In this document: one piece after another, positions 1 to 10,337 of the stretch
Position numbering within the stretch: position 1 is the first letter of the stretch
Layout of the letters: every line of letters begins with the position of its first letter
Assembly: GCF_004187715.1 (NCBI RefSeq)
Contig: NZ_QZWF01000002.1
Span: 1,116,001-1,180,000, forward strand
Source: Streptomyces sp. F001
GTDB lineage: Bacteria; Actinomycetota; Actinomycetes; Streptomycetales; Streptomycetaceae
Direction of reading: 5' to 3'
Length of the DNA stretch: 64,000 nt
Translations under genes and position numbers: made by a program
Notes under the pieces: generated by a model
Database searches by the model: none
The model's input: only the letters and a program-made list of their open reading frames with translations
What the model was told of the DNA's origin: nothing

Positions 1-56
1 CGTACCCCCCGTGCCGCTGCCCGCGCTGCGTCGTCGGTGGAAGGGCCGCCCGGTGA
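1..56 (+). CDS. C-terminal tail of an upstream gene (partial)
   Basis: Reading from base 3, an open frame runs off the left edge of the window. It encodes a short Cys-rich tail (CRCPRC) and stops at TGA 54-56. The stop overlaps the GTG start of the next gene as GTGA, which is what a translationally coupled upstream gene would look like. Only 17 codons are visible, so no function can be assigned. Confidence 0.4.
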   Translation, partial: YPPCRCPRCVVGGRAAR

Positions 57-546
57 ACGCCACCCGCAATGAGACCGAGACTCCCGCGCTGTCCACCGGC
101 CTGATGCGTGCCCAGGCGAGCTGGTTCCTCGATCAGCGCATGCTGCCGCGGCACCAGACGGTGAAGGGCTTCGGTGAGGACTTCCGCGGCTACCTGAGGC
201 AGCTGATCCCGCGGATCGAGCAGCTCGCCGACGTCCTGCCCCCGGACGACGTTCCGGCGAAGGTGGCGCTGGCCGCTGTCGGCGAGGCCCGCCGGCGCCT
301 GGATGAAGCCGAGTCGACGGGCCTGCACGGCGAGGTCGAACGCGTCAGGCGGCTGGCCCGGTCGGTGGTGGCTTTGTGCGACCATTACGACGCGCTGACC
401 GGCGTGGCAATGTGCCTGGCCTGCGACAAGCCGATCGAGGCAGGCGACGCCTGGGTGCCGTACGACAGGTCAGCCCCTCCGGCAGCGCCGCCGCTCGGGC
501 GGGTCGGATCCACTGCCGCTGCGCGAACGCCCCACGCCGCCGCTGA
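53..546 (+). CDS. DUF6415-family protein, single-base frameshift near 466-470
   Basis: The GTG at 53 is preceded by GGAAGG (39-44). The product is helical: an alpha-helical body at residues 15-110, then LARSVVALCDHYDAL and a CLACDKPIE segment. This is the pattern of the small DUF6415 proteins found on Streptomyces integrative elements. Their role is unknown, despite the 'natural product biosynthesis' label some carry. After VPYD the frame breaks. A one-base correction at about 466-470 restores a Cys-containing tail (RIHCRCANAPRRR) ending at TGA 544-546. Without the correction the frame runs on into the unrelated remnant downstream. Homology is recalled from motifs only. Confidence 0.6.
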
Positions 547-612
547 CGCGGCACCCTGCCCCGGTGAGGGGCCCCACGGCGACCGCAGGGCCAGGGTCCG
601 CACCCACAGACG

Positions 613-652
613 CCCGTCCCGCTGGTGTCCCGCAAGACCCCGGCGGGACGGG
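613..652 (+). terminator. Hairpin after the DUF6415 gene, possible terminator
   Basis: CCCGTCCCGC (613-622) pairs perfectly with GCGGGACGGG (643-652) across a 20-base loop. It lies about 70 bases after the DUF6415 stop and has no run of T. It could terminate that gene or belong to the degraded unit that follows. Confidence 0.35.
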
Positions 653-661
653 TCTTCCACG

Positions 662-1255
662 TCCGTGCGGCCGGTGCCCGTCTCGTGGTTGGCTGCCCTG
701 CGGCCGGGCGGGCGGCTCGTCGCCACCATCGCGGGGACGGGGCTGATCCTCACCGCGGACAAGACGGACAACGGCGGCGCCGTGGGCCGTATCGAGCCCG
801 ATGCGGCCGGCTTCGTGCGCACCCGCCACGGCGAGGACTACGACGACCCGGCGAGCCACGTCTGGGACGTGGCGCTGGAACAGGAGGGGGAAGAGGTGGC
901 GACCTGCCGGTATCCGCTGCTGAATCCGCAGGATTCCTGGGGTGTCATGTCGATGCTTGGCCTTCAGGTCCTGGGCATCGACTGCCGGTACCGCGAGGAC
1001 GACCTGGACCGTGTGGCTGCTGCACCCCGACGGCTCCTGGGCGCGTGCCACGGCGACCGAGTTCCTCGGCGAGTGAGTTCCTCGGCTCGCCGACCGTGCA
1101 CCAGGGCGGCCCCCCGCCGCCTGTGGCGGGAGGTGCAACGGGTCCGCAGCCGGCTCGACCGGGAGGGCGAGCTCCCTGTCTACGGGGCCTGGGTCACCAT
1201 CACGCCGGACGGGGAGACGACCCTGTCCCGCGGTGCCTGGTCCGCCACCCTGTAG
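662..1255 (+). pseudogene. 3' remnant of an ATP-grasp peptide-maturation methyltransferase
   Basis: The segment PVSWLAALRPGGRLVATIAG, followed by TGLILTADK and PLLNPQDSWGVMSML, is typical of the protein-L-isoaspartate-like O-methyltransferases that accompany ATP-grasp ligases in graspetide-type RiPP clusters. Only the C-terminal half remains and the AdoMet-binding N-terminus is missing. The frame then breaks. VWLLHPDGSWARATATEFLG continues in another frame and hits TGA at 1072-1074, inside a direct repeat of GAGTTCCTCGGC (1059-1070 and 1075-1086). A third frame carries the true tail RRLWREVQRVRSRL to GAWSATL, ending at TAG 1253-1255. No leader peptide or ATP-grasp gene is in the window. I call it a dead fragment. 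Confidence 0.6.
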
Positions 1256-1358
1256 CCGCGTCCGCAACACGGCGGCCCCCCGGGCCCGCCCTCTGATCGG
1301 CCCCGCTCGTCTGCTTCCCCCGTGGCGGATGGGCGGGGCCTTCCCGCACCGGGTGCCG

Positions 1359-3427
1359 TCACCGGGGGTGGTGGAGGGTGCCGGCGGGAACTCGGAGGGT
1401 GGCTGCGAGGTGGGTGCCGGGTGGGGGCGGAAGACCTGCAATGCGTGGGTCGGCCCGTCTTGCGCAGCGCCGCTCGGAGCCGTGCGACGGCTCCGTCTCC
1501 GGCACGGTGTCAGCGGTCGCCTGCCCCGGCTTGGTGGGGTCCGGCTGCGGCTGTTGTCGTCTGTTGCTGGGTGTTGGTGTAGCCGGTGGGTGGGTGTGGT
1601 GGGTGAGGGTGTGCCAGCGTCGTTCGAAGTCGGCGGTGTGTTGGGTGAGGTGGTGGGTGGTGAGGGTTTGTTGTATTGGGCGGTGATGCCGCGGGTGGCG
1701 CATTCCTGCGCGATGGCGTCGAGTGAGGGCTTGGTGTGGTGTGCTCGGTGCTGGGCCCAGATGGTGTAGATGCGGTAGGGCAGGAGGTAGCGGCGTAGGG
1801 TGGCGGGGCTGACGGGGTTTCGGCTGCGGCCGTACATGCCCTTGTGGGTGAGGTAGGCGGACAGTTGCTGGGCGGTGGGCTCGGCGTCGTGGTCGGCCTG
1901 GTATTGCATCCATGCGAGGTAGTAGCGGTCGACGGTGGTGAGTCCGGCTCGCTCGGCGTCTGGATCCCTCTTGCCTGGTGCCGGGGTATCGATGGCGGTG
2001 TTCACCTGGGGGCCGCGTTGGTGTGTGGCGGTGTGCGCACTGGCGTCGGCGGGTGCCGTGTGGGGATGTTCCTTCTGCCTCAGGAGTTCGGCAGTGTCCT
2101 GCTTGCGGTGGTCGTCGGTGATCTGATCGGCGGGTGGTTGGGTGCTGCCGGGTGCGGGTTGTTTGACGTTCGTGTCGTGGGCTGCCGCGTCGTCGCCCAT
2201 GGGGGGCTGGTCGCCGTCTGCTGTGGCGGTGTGGTGCTCGTACACGTGCGCCGAAGGGGCAGTGGTATCGGGGTTGGCGCCGGTTTGCTGCCTGTTGGTG
2301 CGCCGGGCGCTGTGGGCCTGGTCGTACCAGGACTGGTCCGTGGACATCGGTTCTTCACAGTGGGCGGTGCTCCTCACCGGGTGAGGCGTATCGCGCTTGT
2401 GGAGGACCTGGGGTAAGGGCTGTGCCTGCTCCTCGGAGAGTGGGCCGCCGGCTTCCGTGGTGATGCCGTGTGCGTTGCGGAGCCGGAAGGGCCATTGCGC
2501 GGCGGTCGGTTCGACGTGGAACTGCGCAAGAAATGCCTGGTAGGCGTCAGTTAACGGCTCGGCGGGGTTTCTGGCCGATTTCTGTGGGCCAAGGGCCCAC
2601 TGGGGCGTAGAGGTGGGGACTGGCTGGGGCTCTGCTCGCTCCGGGTACGTCGTCTGCTGCTCGTGAGCTGCTGGTGCTTTGGGGTGGAGTGTTGCGGCGG
2701 GGCGGGACCGGGGCCGACCGGCAGCGGGCGAGGACTGCTGCTCGATGCCTGCTGCTGCGGGCCGGGGGGTGGTGTCGGCCAGGGGGAGGCCGTACTTGGC
2801 CAGGCGCAGCGGGATGAGGGCCTCCACCGGGGCTGTGCGGCGCCAGGTGCGGCCGTAGCGGGTGCGCAGGCGGGCCTGGTAGACGAGACGTTCCTGCTCC
2901 AGGGTGATGGCCTGCTCGTAGGAGCGCAGCTCCCACAGTTTCATGCGGCGCCACAGCAGGAGGGTGGGGAGGGGGGCGAGGAGCCAGCGGGTGAGGCGCA
3001 CGCGTTCGATGTGTGTGTCGGCGGTGATGTCGGCTGTGCGGCCGATGGCGTGGCGGGCGGCCTCGACCGTCACCACGAACAGGATGGGGATGACCGCGTG
3101 CATGCCCACGCCCAGCGGGTCGGGCCAGGCCGCTGCGCCGTTGAAGGTGATCGTCGCGGTGGTGAGCAGCCAGGCCGTGGGGCGCAGCAGCGGGTAGGGG
3201 ATGCGGATCCAGGTGAGCAGGAGGTCGAGGGCGAGAGCCACGCAGATGCCGGCGTCGATGCCGATCGGGAAGAGGTGAGCGAACTGCCCGAAGCCCTTGT
3301 CGGCGGCGAGTTCGCGAACGGCTGCGTACGAACCCGCGAAGCCGATGCCCGCGATGATCACGGCTCCGAGGACGACCAGGCCGATGAGAACGCGGTGGAT
3401 CCGTGCCAGCTGTGGTGGCGCGGCCAC
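1359..3427 (-). CDS. DUF2637 membrane protein of an integrative element, frameshifted near 1664
   Basis: The start is the GTG at 3427, preceded by GAGAAAGGAGAA (3431-3442). Four hydrophobic segments at about residues 12-34, 48-68, 80-98 and 105-125 precede a basic helical stretch (WRRMKLWELRSYEQAI). This is the DUF2637 layout seen in spread or transfer-associated proteins of actinobacterial conjugative elements. A long polar linker follows, then a C-terminal helical domain (VDRYYLAWMQYQADHDAEPT and a YRIYTIWAQHRAHH segment) that resembles a DNA-binding or replication-accessory fold. At about 1664-1668 one base appears missing from a C run. Repair gives the tail TLTTHHLTQHTADFERRWHT and a stop at 1359. 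Unrepaired, the frame continues to 470 as low-complexity read-through. Likely located in the inner membrane. Confidence 0.6.
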
Positions 3428-3864
3428 CGGTTCTCCTTTCTCACCAGGTGCCGTTGACGCTGTTCTGTGCGGGGTTTCTGGGCGCGGTCTTGGTTGTTCG
3501 GGCCAGCGGTGATTGGTCGGGCCCTGGATGGTTTTGGCGGTCTGTGCCGTGTCGTGGCGACGATGTGGTGGCCGGAGGGTGTTCCCGGACGGCATTCGGC
3601 GTGTGGCCGCGGGGATGGACCGTGCGGGCGCGCCTGCGGGGGCGGGGTTGGTGGTGTGGGTGGGGTCGTCATTGCTGCGGGTGTAGGGTCCGTGGCTTCG
3701 TTGGCAGGGGGTCCTGTGGAAACACGGGAATCCGGGCGCGGTGAGCAGCGAGGGTGTTGGTGGTTGGTGAGCAGTTGGTGGCTCCTCCTCGGTCGCGTTG
3801 GTGACAGCGAGTGAGGTTGCCGTCGTCTTGGTGATCGCCGGTTTCGCTGACCGGGGTTCGTCGG
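3428..3864. other. Intergenic region between the DUF2637 and primase-helicase genes
   Basis: No convincing gene was seen. Both flanking genes are on the minus strand, so this region lies upstream of the DUF2637 gene and downstream of the helicase. It is the most likely place for the left boundary of the Tn7-like unit, but I could not find an inverted copy of the repeats seen at 13341-13397. Confidence 0.4.
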
Positions 3865-6524
3865 CTATGTAGCGGGGCGGGTGTCCTGCCCATTCGTGGT
3901 GGGGTGGGTGGCGTGCCAGGCGTCCCAGATTTCTGCGCGGAGCCTGCCGCGCGGTGGTACGTCCATGCCCTGTTCGCGGGCCCAGGCCCGTACCTCCGCC
4001 ACGCTCGGCACCACGGCGAAGGGCGTGGCTGACGGGCGGCGGGGGCAGGAGCGCGGGGTGGTGCGGGCGGGAGATTCTCGGGGGCGGTCGTTGTGAATCC
4101 GCGGCGTTCGAGGATGCGGCGGCGTTTGTGGTGCATGCGCTCCAGGAGGGGGACGTCGGCGTCGAGGTAGTCGTGGGCCTCGACGTGGGACTTGCGCTCT
4201 TCGGTGTTGCGCATGATCCGGCCGACCTGCTGGATCACCCGTCCCTTGAACGAGATGGGGCTGGTGAGGAAGAGGGTGTCGAGGCGCGGTGCGTCGAAGC
4301 CTTCGCCGGCGAGTTTGTCGATCGCCAGCAGCGTCAGAGGCTCGTCGCGTTCCTCGGCCAGGGCGGCACGCACTCGGGCGCGTTCGGCCGGCGGCATGCC
4401 GCCATGCAGGACGAGCGGGGTGATCCCATGGGGCCGGAGGGCTTCGGTGAGCTGGTGGAGGTGTTCGACGCGGTTGGTCAGGGCCAGGCTGCACCGGCCG
4501 CGCCGGGTGGCGTTGGCGATGTCCGCCGCGATCAGCTGGTTGCGGGCGTCGTGGTGGGCGAGTTCGTTGTAGATGGCCTGGATGGAGGCGCCGTCGGTGC
4601 CCGGTTCGTCGGTCGTGAAGGTGGTGGGGTGCACGACGAGGTGCTTGTCGAAGGCGCTGGCGTCGTCGATCTCGTGGCGGATCGGGCCGCACTGCATCGT
4701 GATCACCGGGTCCATCTGGTCCGCCCGGTAGGGGGTGGCGGACAGCCCGATGAAGCGCGGTGCTTTCGCTCGGCGGATCGCGGCTTCGGCGCCGGGGGCG
4801 CCGACGGCGTGGCACTCGTCCACGATGACCAGTCCGTACCCGTCGAGCAGGCCGTCGGGGGCGTCGCGGTGGGACAGCGTCTGCAGCATGATCAGGTCGA
4901 CGGCGTGGCCGCGGCGGTCCTTGCCCCCGCCGAGCGTGCCGACGTGCCCGTCTGCGAGGTCCAGGAAGGCGGCCAGCCGGTCCTTCCACTGGGCCAGCAG
5001 CTCCGCCCGGTTGACGATCACGGCGGTCGGGGTGCGGTGGGCGGCGATCAGGGCGCAGGCCATGACGGTCTTGCCGGAACCGGGCGGCGCGACCAGGGTG
5101 CCCGCCGGGTGCTTGGCCATCGCGTCCACGGCCTGCTGCTGGGTGGGGGTGAGCACGCCGGTGAACTGGGCAGTGATCGGGGCGAGTTCGGGCAGGTCGC
5201 TGGTGATGGTGAGGGCGCCGCCGGCGGTGGCGATGAGCCCCATGGCCTCGTCCGCCAGGCCCCGGGGCAGCTTGAGCCAGTCCGCGTCGGAGGCGTCGAA
5301 ACAGCAGACGAGGCGCGGGGTGTTGAAGGTGGAGAAGCGCTGGTTCTGCTTGCGATAGAACTCCGGGTTGTGGAACGACGCGGCGTGCTTGAGCGCGGCC
5401 AGCAGCTGCGGGGGCAGCCCGACCGTGGAGATCGCCAGCATCGCCGAGAGCCGGGCCTCAACGCGCGCGGGCGCCTTGCCGAGGGCCTTGCGGCGAGGCC
5501 GGGCACCCAACTGCGGGGTGGTCGGGGACGGACCGGCCATGACCGGGCCGAGCTTGGCAGCGAACGCCTCCACATCGGCCGGAGCCAGCCGCTCGGTTAG
5601 CGACAGATGGGCGAACTGGTCTGGATACGGCTGCCAGGTGTCGGGGTCCACGAAGATGGTGGTGCCCTTGGCGCGGGAGACACCGTGCAGCGGCAGCGCG
5701 ATCAAGCTGCCGAACCGGAAGCTGCCCCTGGCCTTGTTCGGCAGGAAGTCCTGGGCGGGAAAGAGCCGGTCGTAGCTGGACAGCGCCATCTGCCCGCGGG
5801 CGTCGATCGCCCTGCGCAGCAGCGCCATCCCCAGGGCGCGGGCGGTGGCCGCCGCGACCGCGGCGGTGAAGAACGTCCAGGCATGCGCGCCCTTCCCGGA
5901 ACGGGAGATCTCGAGCACGGCGGGGACCCCCGCCTCGTGGCAGGCCGTGACGTAGGCGCTCGCGTCGGCGCGCCAGTCGCTGCCGTCCTTGCCGTCGAAG
6001 TCGCACGCCAACAGGCGGCAGGAGTCGTCGGCCAACAGCGGATACAGGCCGATGTGCAGCTCGCTGCGCCCCTGACGGGTCGGATCGAGGTGGCGGTAGA
6101 CGGCCTCGTCGGTCAGCGGCCAGAACACCCGATCCTCTTCGACCTTGCTCTTGTCGAACGGGTTGTCCTCGGCCGGACTCCAGCCGGTCCGGCCGGACTT
6201 GGCGCTCACCCACCGCTTGGCGTAGACGTCCTCGCGTCCCGCGAACAGGGCCCTGAACAGGGCGATCTTCGCCTCGGCGCTGGAGGAGGCATCCGCATAC
6301 GGCAGCTCACAGGCCCCCGTGGGCGGCGGGACCGCGACCGGCTCGGGAAATGACGGAATGGCGGCGGGAGTGGCCTGGACATCGCGGCCCAGAAGGCTGT
6401 GCAGCCGCGCGTTGTCGGCTCTCAGCCAGGCGATTTCCTCGCGCAGCTGGGCGTTCTCCTCCAGCGCCACGTCGAGACGGATGCGCAACTCGTCGGGATC
6501 GAAGCAGTCGGACCAATCCTCCAC
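3865..6524 (-). CDS. Archaeo-eukaryotic primase plus SF2 helicase with Lsr2-like tail, frameshifted near 4025
   Basis: GTG start at 6524, 44 bases after the repaired TniQ stop, on the same strand. Residues 15-45 form a short coiled coil ([18 protein letters not shown]). Residues 85-330 resemble the primase domain of TOTE-type conflict systems: [18 protein letters not shown], then [11 protein letters not shown] with the catalytic-type Asp pair, then [21 protein letters not shown] helicase follows, with Walker A APPGSGKT at about residue 480, [17 protein letters not shown] and [13 protein letters not shown] one-base deletion in a C run at about 4021-4031 separates it from [18 protein letters not shown], which matches the DNA-binding motif of Lsr2 (RxWAxxxGxxVxxRGR), ending at 3865. 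The position downstream of tniQ suggests it belongs to the transposon, either as cargo or as an accessory protein. Confidence 0.7.
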
Positions 6525-6568
6525 GCTCCCATGATCCAGACTGCGCGTACGTCACGCAGCGAAAGCAG

Positions 6569-9207
6569 TCAGGTTTCCCTCTCCCGGCGCCTGGGGGGCC
6601 ACTGGGATTTCGGACGGGGTCTGTCGGCGATGCCGAGGATCTCGGTGGCCTCGCGGAGGAAGTCGTGTCCGTGTGGGGTGGGGGCGAGGGGGTGGCGGAG
6701 CGGTCGATGATGCGGAATCCGGCAGCCTTTTCGACTTTCGTGATGCGTTGTCTGAGGGCGCCGTCGCGTCCGTCGTAGACGGCCCGGGCTGCGGCGGCGA
6801 TGCTGGAATGGCCGGGGACTTGGACGATGGTTTGCAGCCGGTCGAGTGCGGTGGGGCATGCGGTCACGGCCTGCATGGCTGGGGACGGGGTCCAGGGCAG
6901 GGCGAGATACCCGATGGCGTTGTAGCGGCGCTCGGTGCTGCGGATCGGCAGCTGCCATCCTCTGGCCAGGGTGGTCAGGTGGTAGTGGCTGACGCGGCGT
7001 TCGCGGGCGAGTTCGGCCATGGGGCGCCGCTTTTCGACGTACTCGCGGTGGAGCCATACACGGGTGATGTCGGGACGCGGGGGCAGCCGGTCGGGCCGCG
7101 GGCGGAGCGGGACGTCGTCGTGGACCAGCAGCGCGCGGACGGTGTCGGGGTTGCAGGACGCCAGCTGGGCGATGTGCGCGAGTTCCCGTTGCTGGTTTTC
7201 GTAGAGGTCGCGGAGTTCTTCCGGGGCAAGAATGCCCTGGCGGACCTCGGCGGCCGCGGGCGTGAGCTGGTTTGAGAGGTTGCCGATCGCGTTACTGGGG
7301 GTGGTCGTGCTGATGTCCGCGAGGTCGCAGTAGAGGCGAATGTGCTCGGCGGTCAGGCCGAGGGCGTCGCCGGCTTCGTGGACGGAGGTGACCGTGCTCA
7401 GAAGGTCACGGACATCGCTGGCGGCAAGGCTTGTTGGGCTGGTGCCGGGCCATGTCACACCGGTCACCCAGGAGTTGGGGGGTTCCCAGGTCAGGGGTTC
7501 GTCGATGCCGTGGCGGGCGAGGTTGTCCTCGGCCTGCCGGCGCAGGAACGAGCGAAGCGCTCGGGGTGCGCGGAAACGGAACTCGGTGCAGTTCCAGGCG
7601 AATCGAGTGTTGGCGCCGCTGGGCGGGGGGTGCATCTCGCCGGTCAGCAGCATCAGCAGATACCAGCGCAGCAGCGACGAGCGGTGCTCCTGTCCGGTTC
7701 TCCAGCCGTGCTGGCTGCATAGCCGTTTGAAGGCGTGGTGATCGAACGTGGTGGAGGCGTAGGTGAATGTGGCCCGGCGTCGCGCGTAGTCGATCGGGGC
7801 GCCGTGGGCGTCCAGGGCGTAGGCGAGTTGGGCAAGGGTCGAGGCCAACGGGGTCAGGTCGTGCTGGCGGTAGATGCGTCGCTCGACGCTGTCACGGTCG
7901 GTGTGGATCTGGTGGTTGCCCAGCAGCGGACCGACACGTTCGAAGTTCAGCTCTGACGGTGCGCCGGGCAGCAGGAGGAAGCTGCTGCAGCCGCGCCGGA
8001 AGGTGCCGACGCGCAGGTTGGCCCTGTCCTTCAGCCGCGGCAGCATGCGCATGGTCCAACCCGGCCAGAGCATCGAGGGAATCAGTGCCGCCCGCAGGAC
8101 GATGGTGTCGGCGGGCAAAGTGGGCCATCGCGGCCTGGGGCTGGCGCTGGCGTAGCGCAGCCGGGCCAGCAGGGTGGCCTGGCGGTCGAGGTGGGCCAGG
8201 GCCCGCTCCACGAGTGCGGGGCCGCTCCAGGACCATCTGCCCGCTCGTTGGCCGATGTTGGCTCGCGGGCCCTTGTGGAGTGACTGGTCGGCCTCGAGGA
8301 TCCAGTCGAAGAGCGCGTCGTGGTCACGGTGACCGGGGTGGAGAGCGACGTGCGCCAGGGCGGTGCCGAGGGCCGCGTTGTGGGCATCGTGTCCGACATC
8401 CTCGTCGGTCAGTTGCGGTAGTACTCCGCCGCACTCGGCCAGCGCGGTGCGTACCACCTCCGGTGCCCGGTCCGCGACGGTGTGCAGGCCCCGCAGGATG
8501 CGCCAGGCCAGGGCGTAGAGCTGCTTGAGCTCGGCCAGCGCGGCCGGCCGTTGGCAGGCGTCGCTGGCGAGCAGGGTGCTGACGTGCTGCTGGGCGGGGA
8601 GCACCAGACCGGTTTCGGGCAGTCGGAGGACCCGAGCCTGCGACAGGTCAGCTCCGCAAGGCCGGCGGCCAGTGGGGTTGGTCAGGCTGTCGCGGGTGCA
8701 GACGCCGATGGAGCGTGGGCCGAGCCGCCGTGCTGTCCATGGGTGCGGTGGGCGATGGCAGTCGGGGCAGAAGTCGAGCAGCACAGTCCGGTGGGTGGGG
8801 CAGGCGAAGGCCCAGGGCAGGCGCCACAACACCGGGCCCCGGCCGGCGTTCTTGGCCAGACACGCGGGGCAGTAGCGGCTGCGGGCTGCGCTGAATCTCC
8901 AGGCGGGAGGCCGGGTCAGCCGACGCCGGTCGGGATGGATTGTCACGGCCAGCCCGTCGTAGGGCTCGAGCGTCATGGCGGTCAGCACCGGCCGCGGGAT
9001 GCCGGTGGCGTGGTGGAGGGCGTCGGCTTCGGCCTCGGTGAGCCGCAGAGCCATCTGTGTCGTGCGGGCCCCGGTCAGGCCGATGGCGTCCAGGAACGCG
9101 CTGTTGGTGGCGTGCAGGCGGCGGGCGTAGGCGCCGATCCAGCTCTGCAGTGCTTCGCCGGGCAGCGGCATCAGCGAGATCGGGAGCGAGCCGCCAATCC
9201 AGGCCAT
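6569..9207 (-). CDS. tniQ: TniQ/TnsD-like target-selection protein, frameshifted near 6688
   Basis: The ATG at 9207 overlaps the tnsC stop as TGATG. The N-terminus (LPISLMPLPGEALQSWIGAY) is the TniQ signature. A zinc site follows: CPACLAKNAG, then CPTHRTVLLDFCPDC. In Tn7-like elements this protein binds the target and recruits TnsC. Near the end there is a LysR-like winged-helix stretch (GFRIIDRSATP). There, at about 6688, one C appears missing from a run. Repair gives LAPTPHGHDFLREATEILGI and a stop at 6569, the usual end of such a domain. Unrepaired, the frame reads through to 6307 in low-quality sequence. At about 880 residues it is long enough to carry a sequence-specific DNA-binding part as in TnsD. 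It is the fourth gene of the operon. Confidence 0.85.
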
Positions 9208-10337
9208 CACGCGCTCTTTCTGCGGTGTCGGGTCTGGGGGCGGGATGTCAGCAGTCCGGCCTCCAGCGTGGCGGCGAGTTCGCGGCGGGCTTCCTCGGCG
9301 GCCGCGTCGTTGTTCACCTGGTCCATCAGCTCGGTATCCAGCCGTTCGTGGCGTGTGCGGATCGCCCGCAGGCATCCGCGGTTGATCAGTGCCATGAGCG
9401 AGGCGAAGTGGCCGCTGGAGCGGGCCAGGAGGTAGTCGGAGAGATCGTCCGCGAGCATCCCGGGATGCTTCTCGGCCAGTACCAGCTTGCGCTCGATGGT
9501 CAGCAGCAGGCGCCGCCATTCCAGGCGTCCTTCTTCGGTGTCGATCTGGAAGGGACGCAGCGACAGAGCGGTGGTGCGACGGCCGAACTGTGCGTGCAGG
9601 GTCTGGTGGGGTGACAGCCCTTCGGTCAGGATGCCGCGCTCGCGAACTCCGACTCCGATGTAGATCAGGGTGACGGGGAACGTGTTGGCCAGGAACTTCA
9701 GGTGGTTGGCCATGGCCGCGGTTGCCCGGGCCGAGGCGTCCAGGAAGTGGATGTCGTCGATGATGAAGACGGCCGTCTTCAAACTCAGCACCGCGTCCTT
9801 GGCCCGTTCGGCCAGGGCGTCGGCATCCCCTCGGGTGGGCAGCCCGTAGAACCGGCAGATCGCCGCATTCAGGCCGCGGATACGGGTGTTGCCGCTCAAG
9901 GCGATGTAGAGAACCGGGACTCGGCGATGGCCCTCCTGGGTGGTTTCTCCGCGCAGGGCGATCTGCGTGCGGTGGAAGTTTCGCCCGTACTCACGTACTG
10001 CTGTGCTCTTGCCCAGTCCGGGATAGGCGTCCACCAGGGCCGCAGGCTTGGCCTTGTCCCCGTCATGCCGGTTGGACTCGACGATCTCAGCGAGTTCGTC
10101 GTGCAGGTGCAGCAGCTGGGGTGTCTTGATCGGACCAAGGTTCGCGTGCCAGACCGCCCGCCGGTCGTTGTGCCGCAGCAGCGCCGCAGGGGACAGGGCC
10201 GCCAGTTGCGAGCACGAGAGCGTCTCCGGCTGGCTTCGCTCGGGGCCGTCCACGAACGCCAGCCAGCCCTGCAGCCGGGTGGGCGAGTACTGCCGGTCGT
10301 CCCCCTCGAAGATGCCGGCCTCCTCGGCCCGGCTCAC
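9207..10337 (-). CDS. tnsC: TnsC-like AAA+ ATPase of the Tn7-like transposon
   Basis: The GTG at 10337 overlaps the tnsB stop as GTGA. I prefer it to an upstream start because the upstream codons would lie deep inside tnsB. It has Walker A DAYPGLGKSTAVREYG and Walker B TAVFIIDDIHFLD, followed by sensor-like and helical C-terminal regions. It is about 376 residues, close to TniB/TnsC regulators. Its expected role is to link the TniQ-marked target to the TnsA/TnsB transposase in an ATP-dependent way. It is the third gene of the coupled operon. Confidence 0.88.
   Translation of the reverse strand: MSRAEEAGIFEGDDRQYSPTRLQGWLAFVDGPERSQPETLSCSQLAALSPAALLRHNDRRAVWHANLGPIKTPQLLHLHDELAEIVESNRHDGDKAKPAALVDAYPGLGKSTAVREYGRNFHRTQIALRGETTQEGHRRVPVLYIALSGNTRIRGLNAAICRFYGLPTRGDADALAERAKDAVLSLKTAVFIIDDIHFLDASARATAAMANHLKFLANTFPVTLIYIGVGVRERGILTEGLSPHQTLHAQFGRRTTALSLRPFQIDTEEGRLEWRRLLLTIERKLVLAEKHPGMLADDLSDYLLARSSGHFASLMALINRGCLRAIRTRHERLDTELMDQVNNDAAAEEARRELAATLEAGLLTSRPQTRHRRKSA

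Noticed and set aside
470..3595. One 1041-codon minus-strand gene covering the DUF2637 protein and everything to 470
   Set aside because: Beyond about 1664 the frame is low-complexity, and it overlaps family-like coding sequence on the plus strand. The GTG at 3427 with AAAGGAGAA is the better start, and the natural tail lies in the next frame.
3741..3790. GTGAGCAGTT-containing stretch as the left end of the Tn7-like element
   Set aside because: It resembles 13441-13470 only weakly and in the same, not inverted, orientation, so it cannot be the opposite end by itself.
6307..6568. Extension of TniQ to 6307
   Set aside because: This stretch overlaps the N-terminus of the primase-helicase. The LysR-like C-terminus of TniQ reads correctly in the neighbouring frame and ends at 6569.
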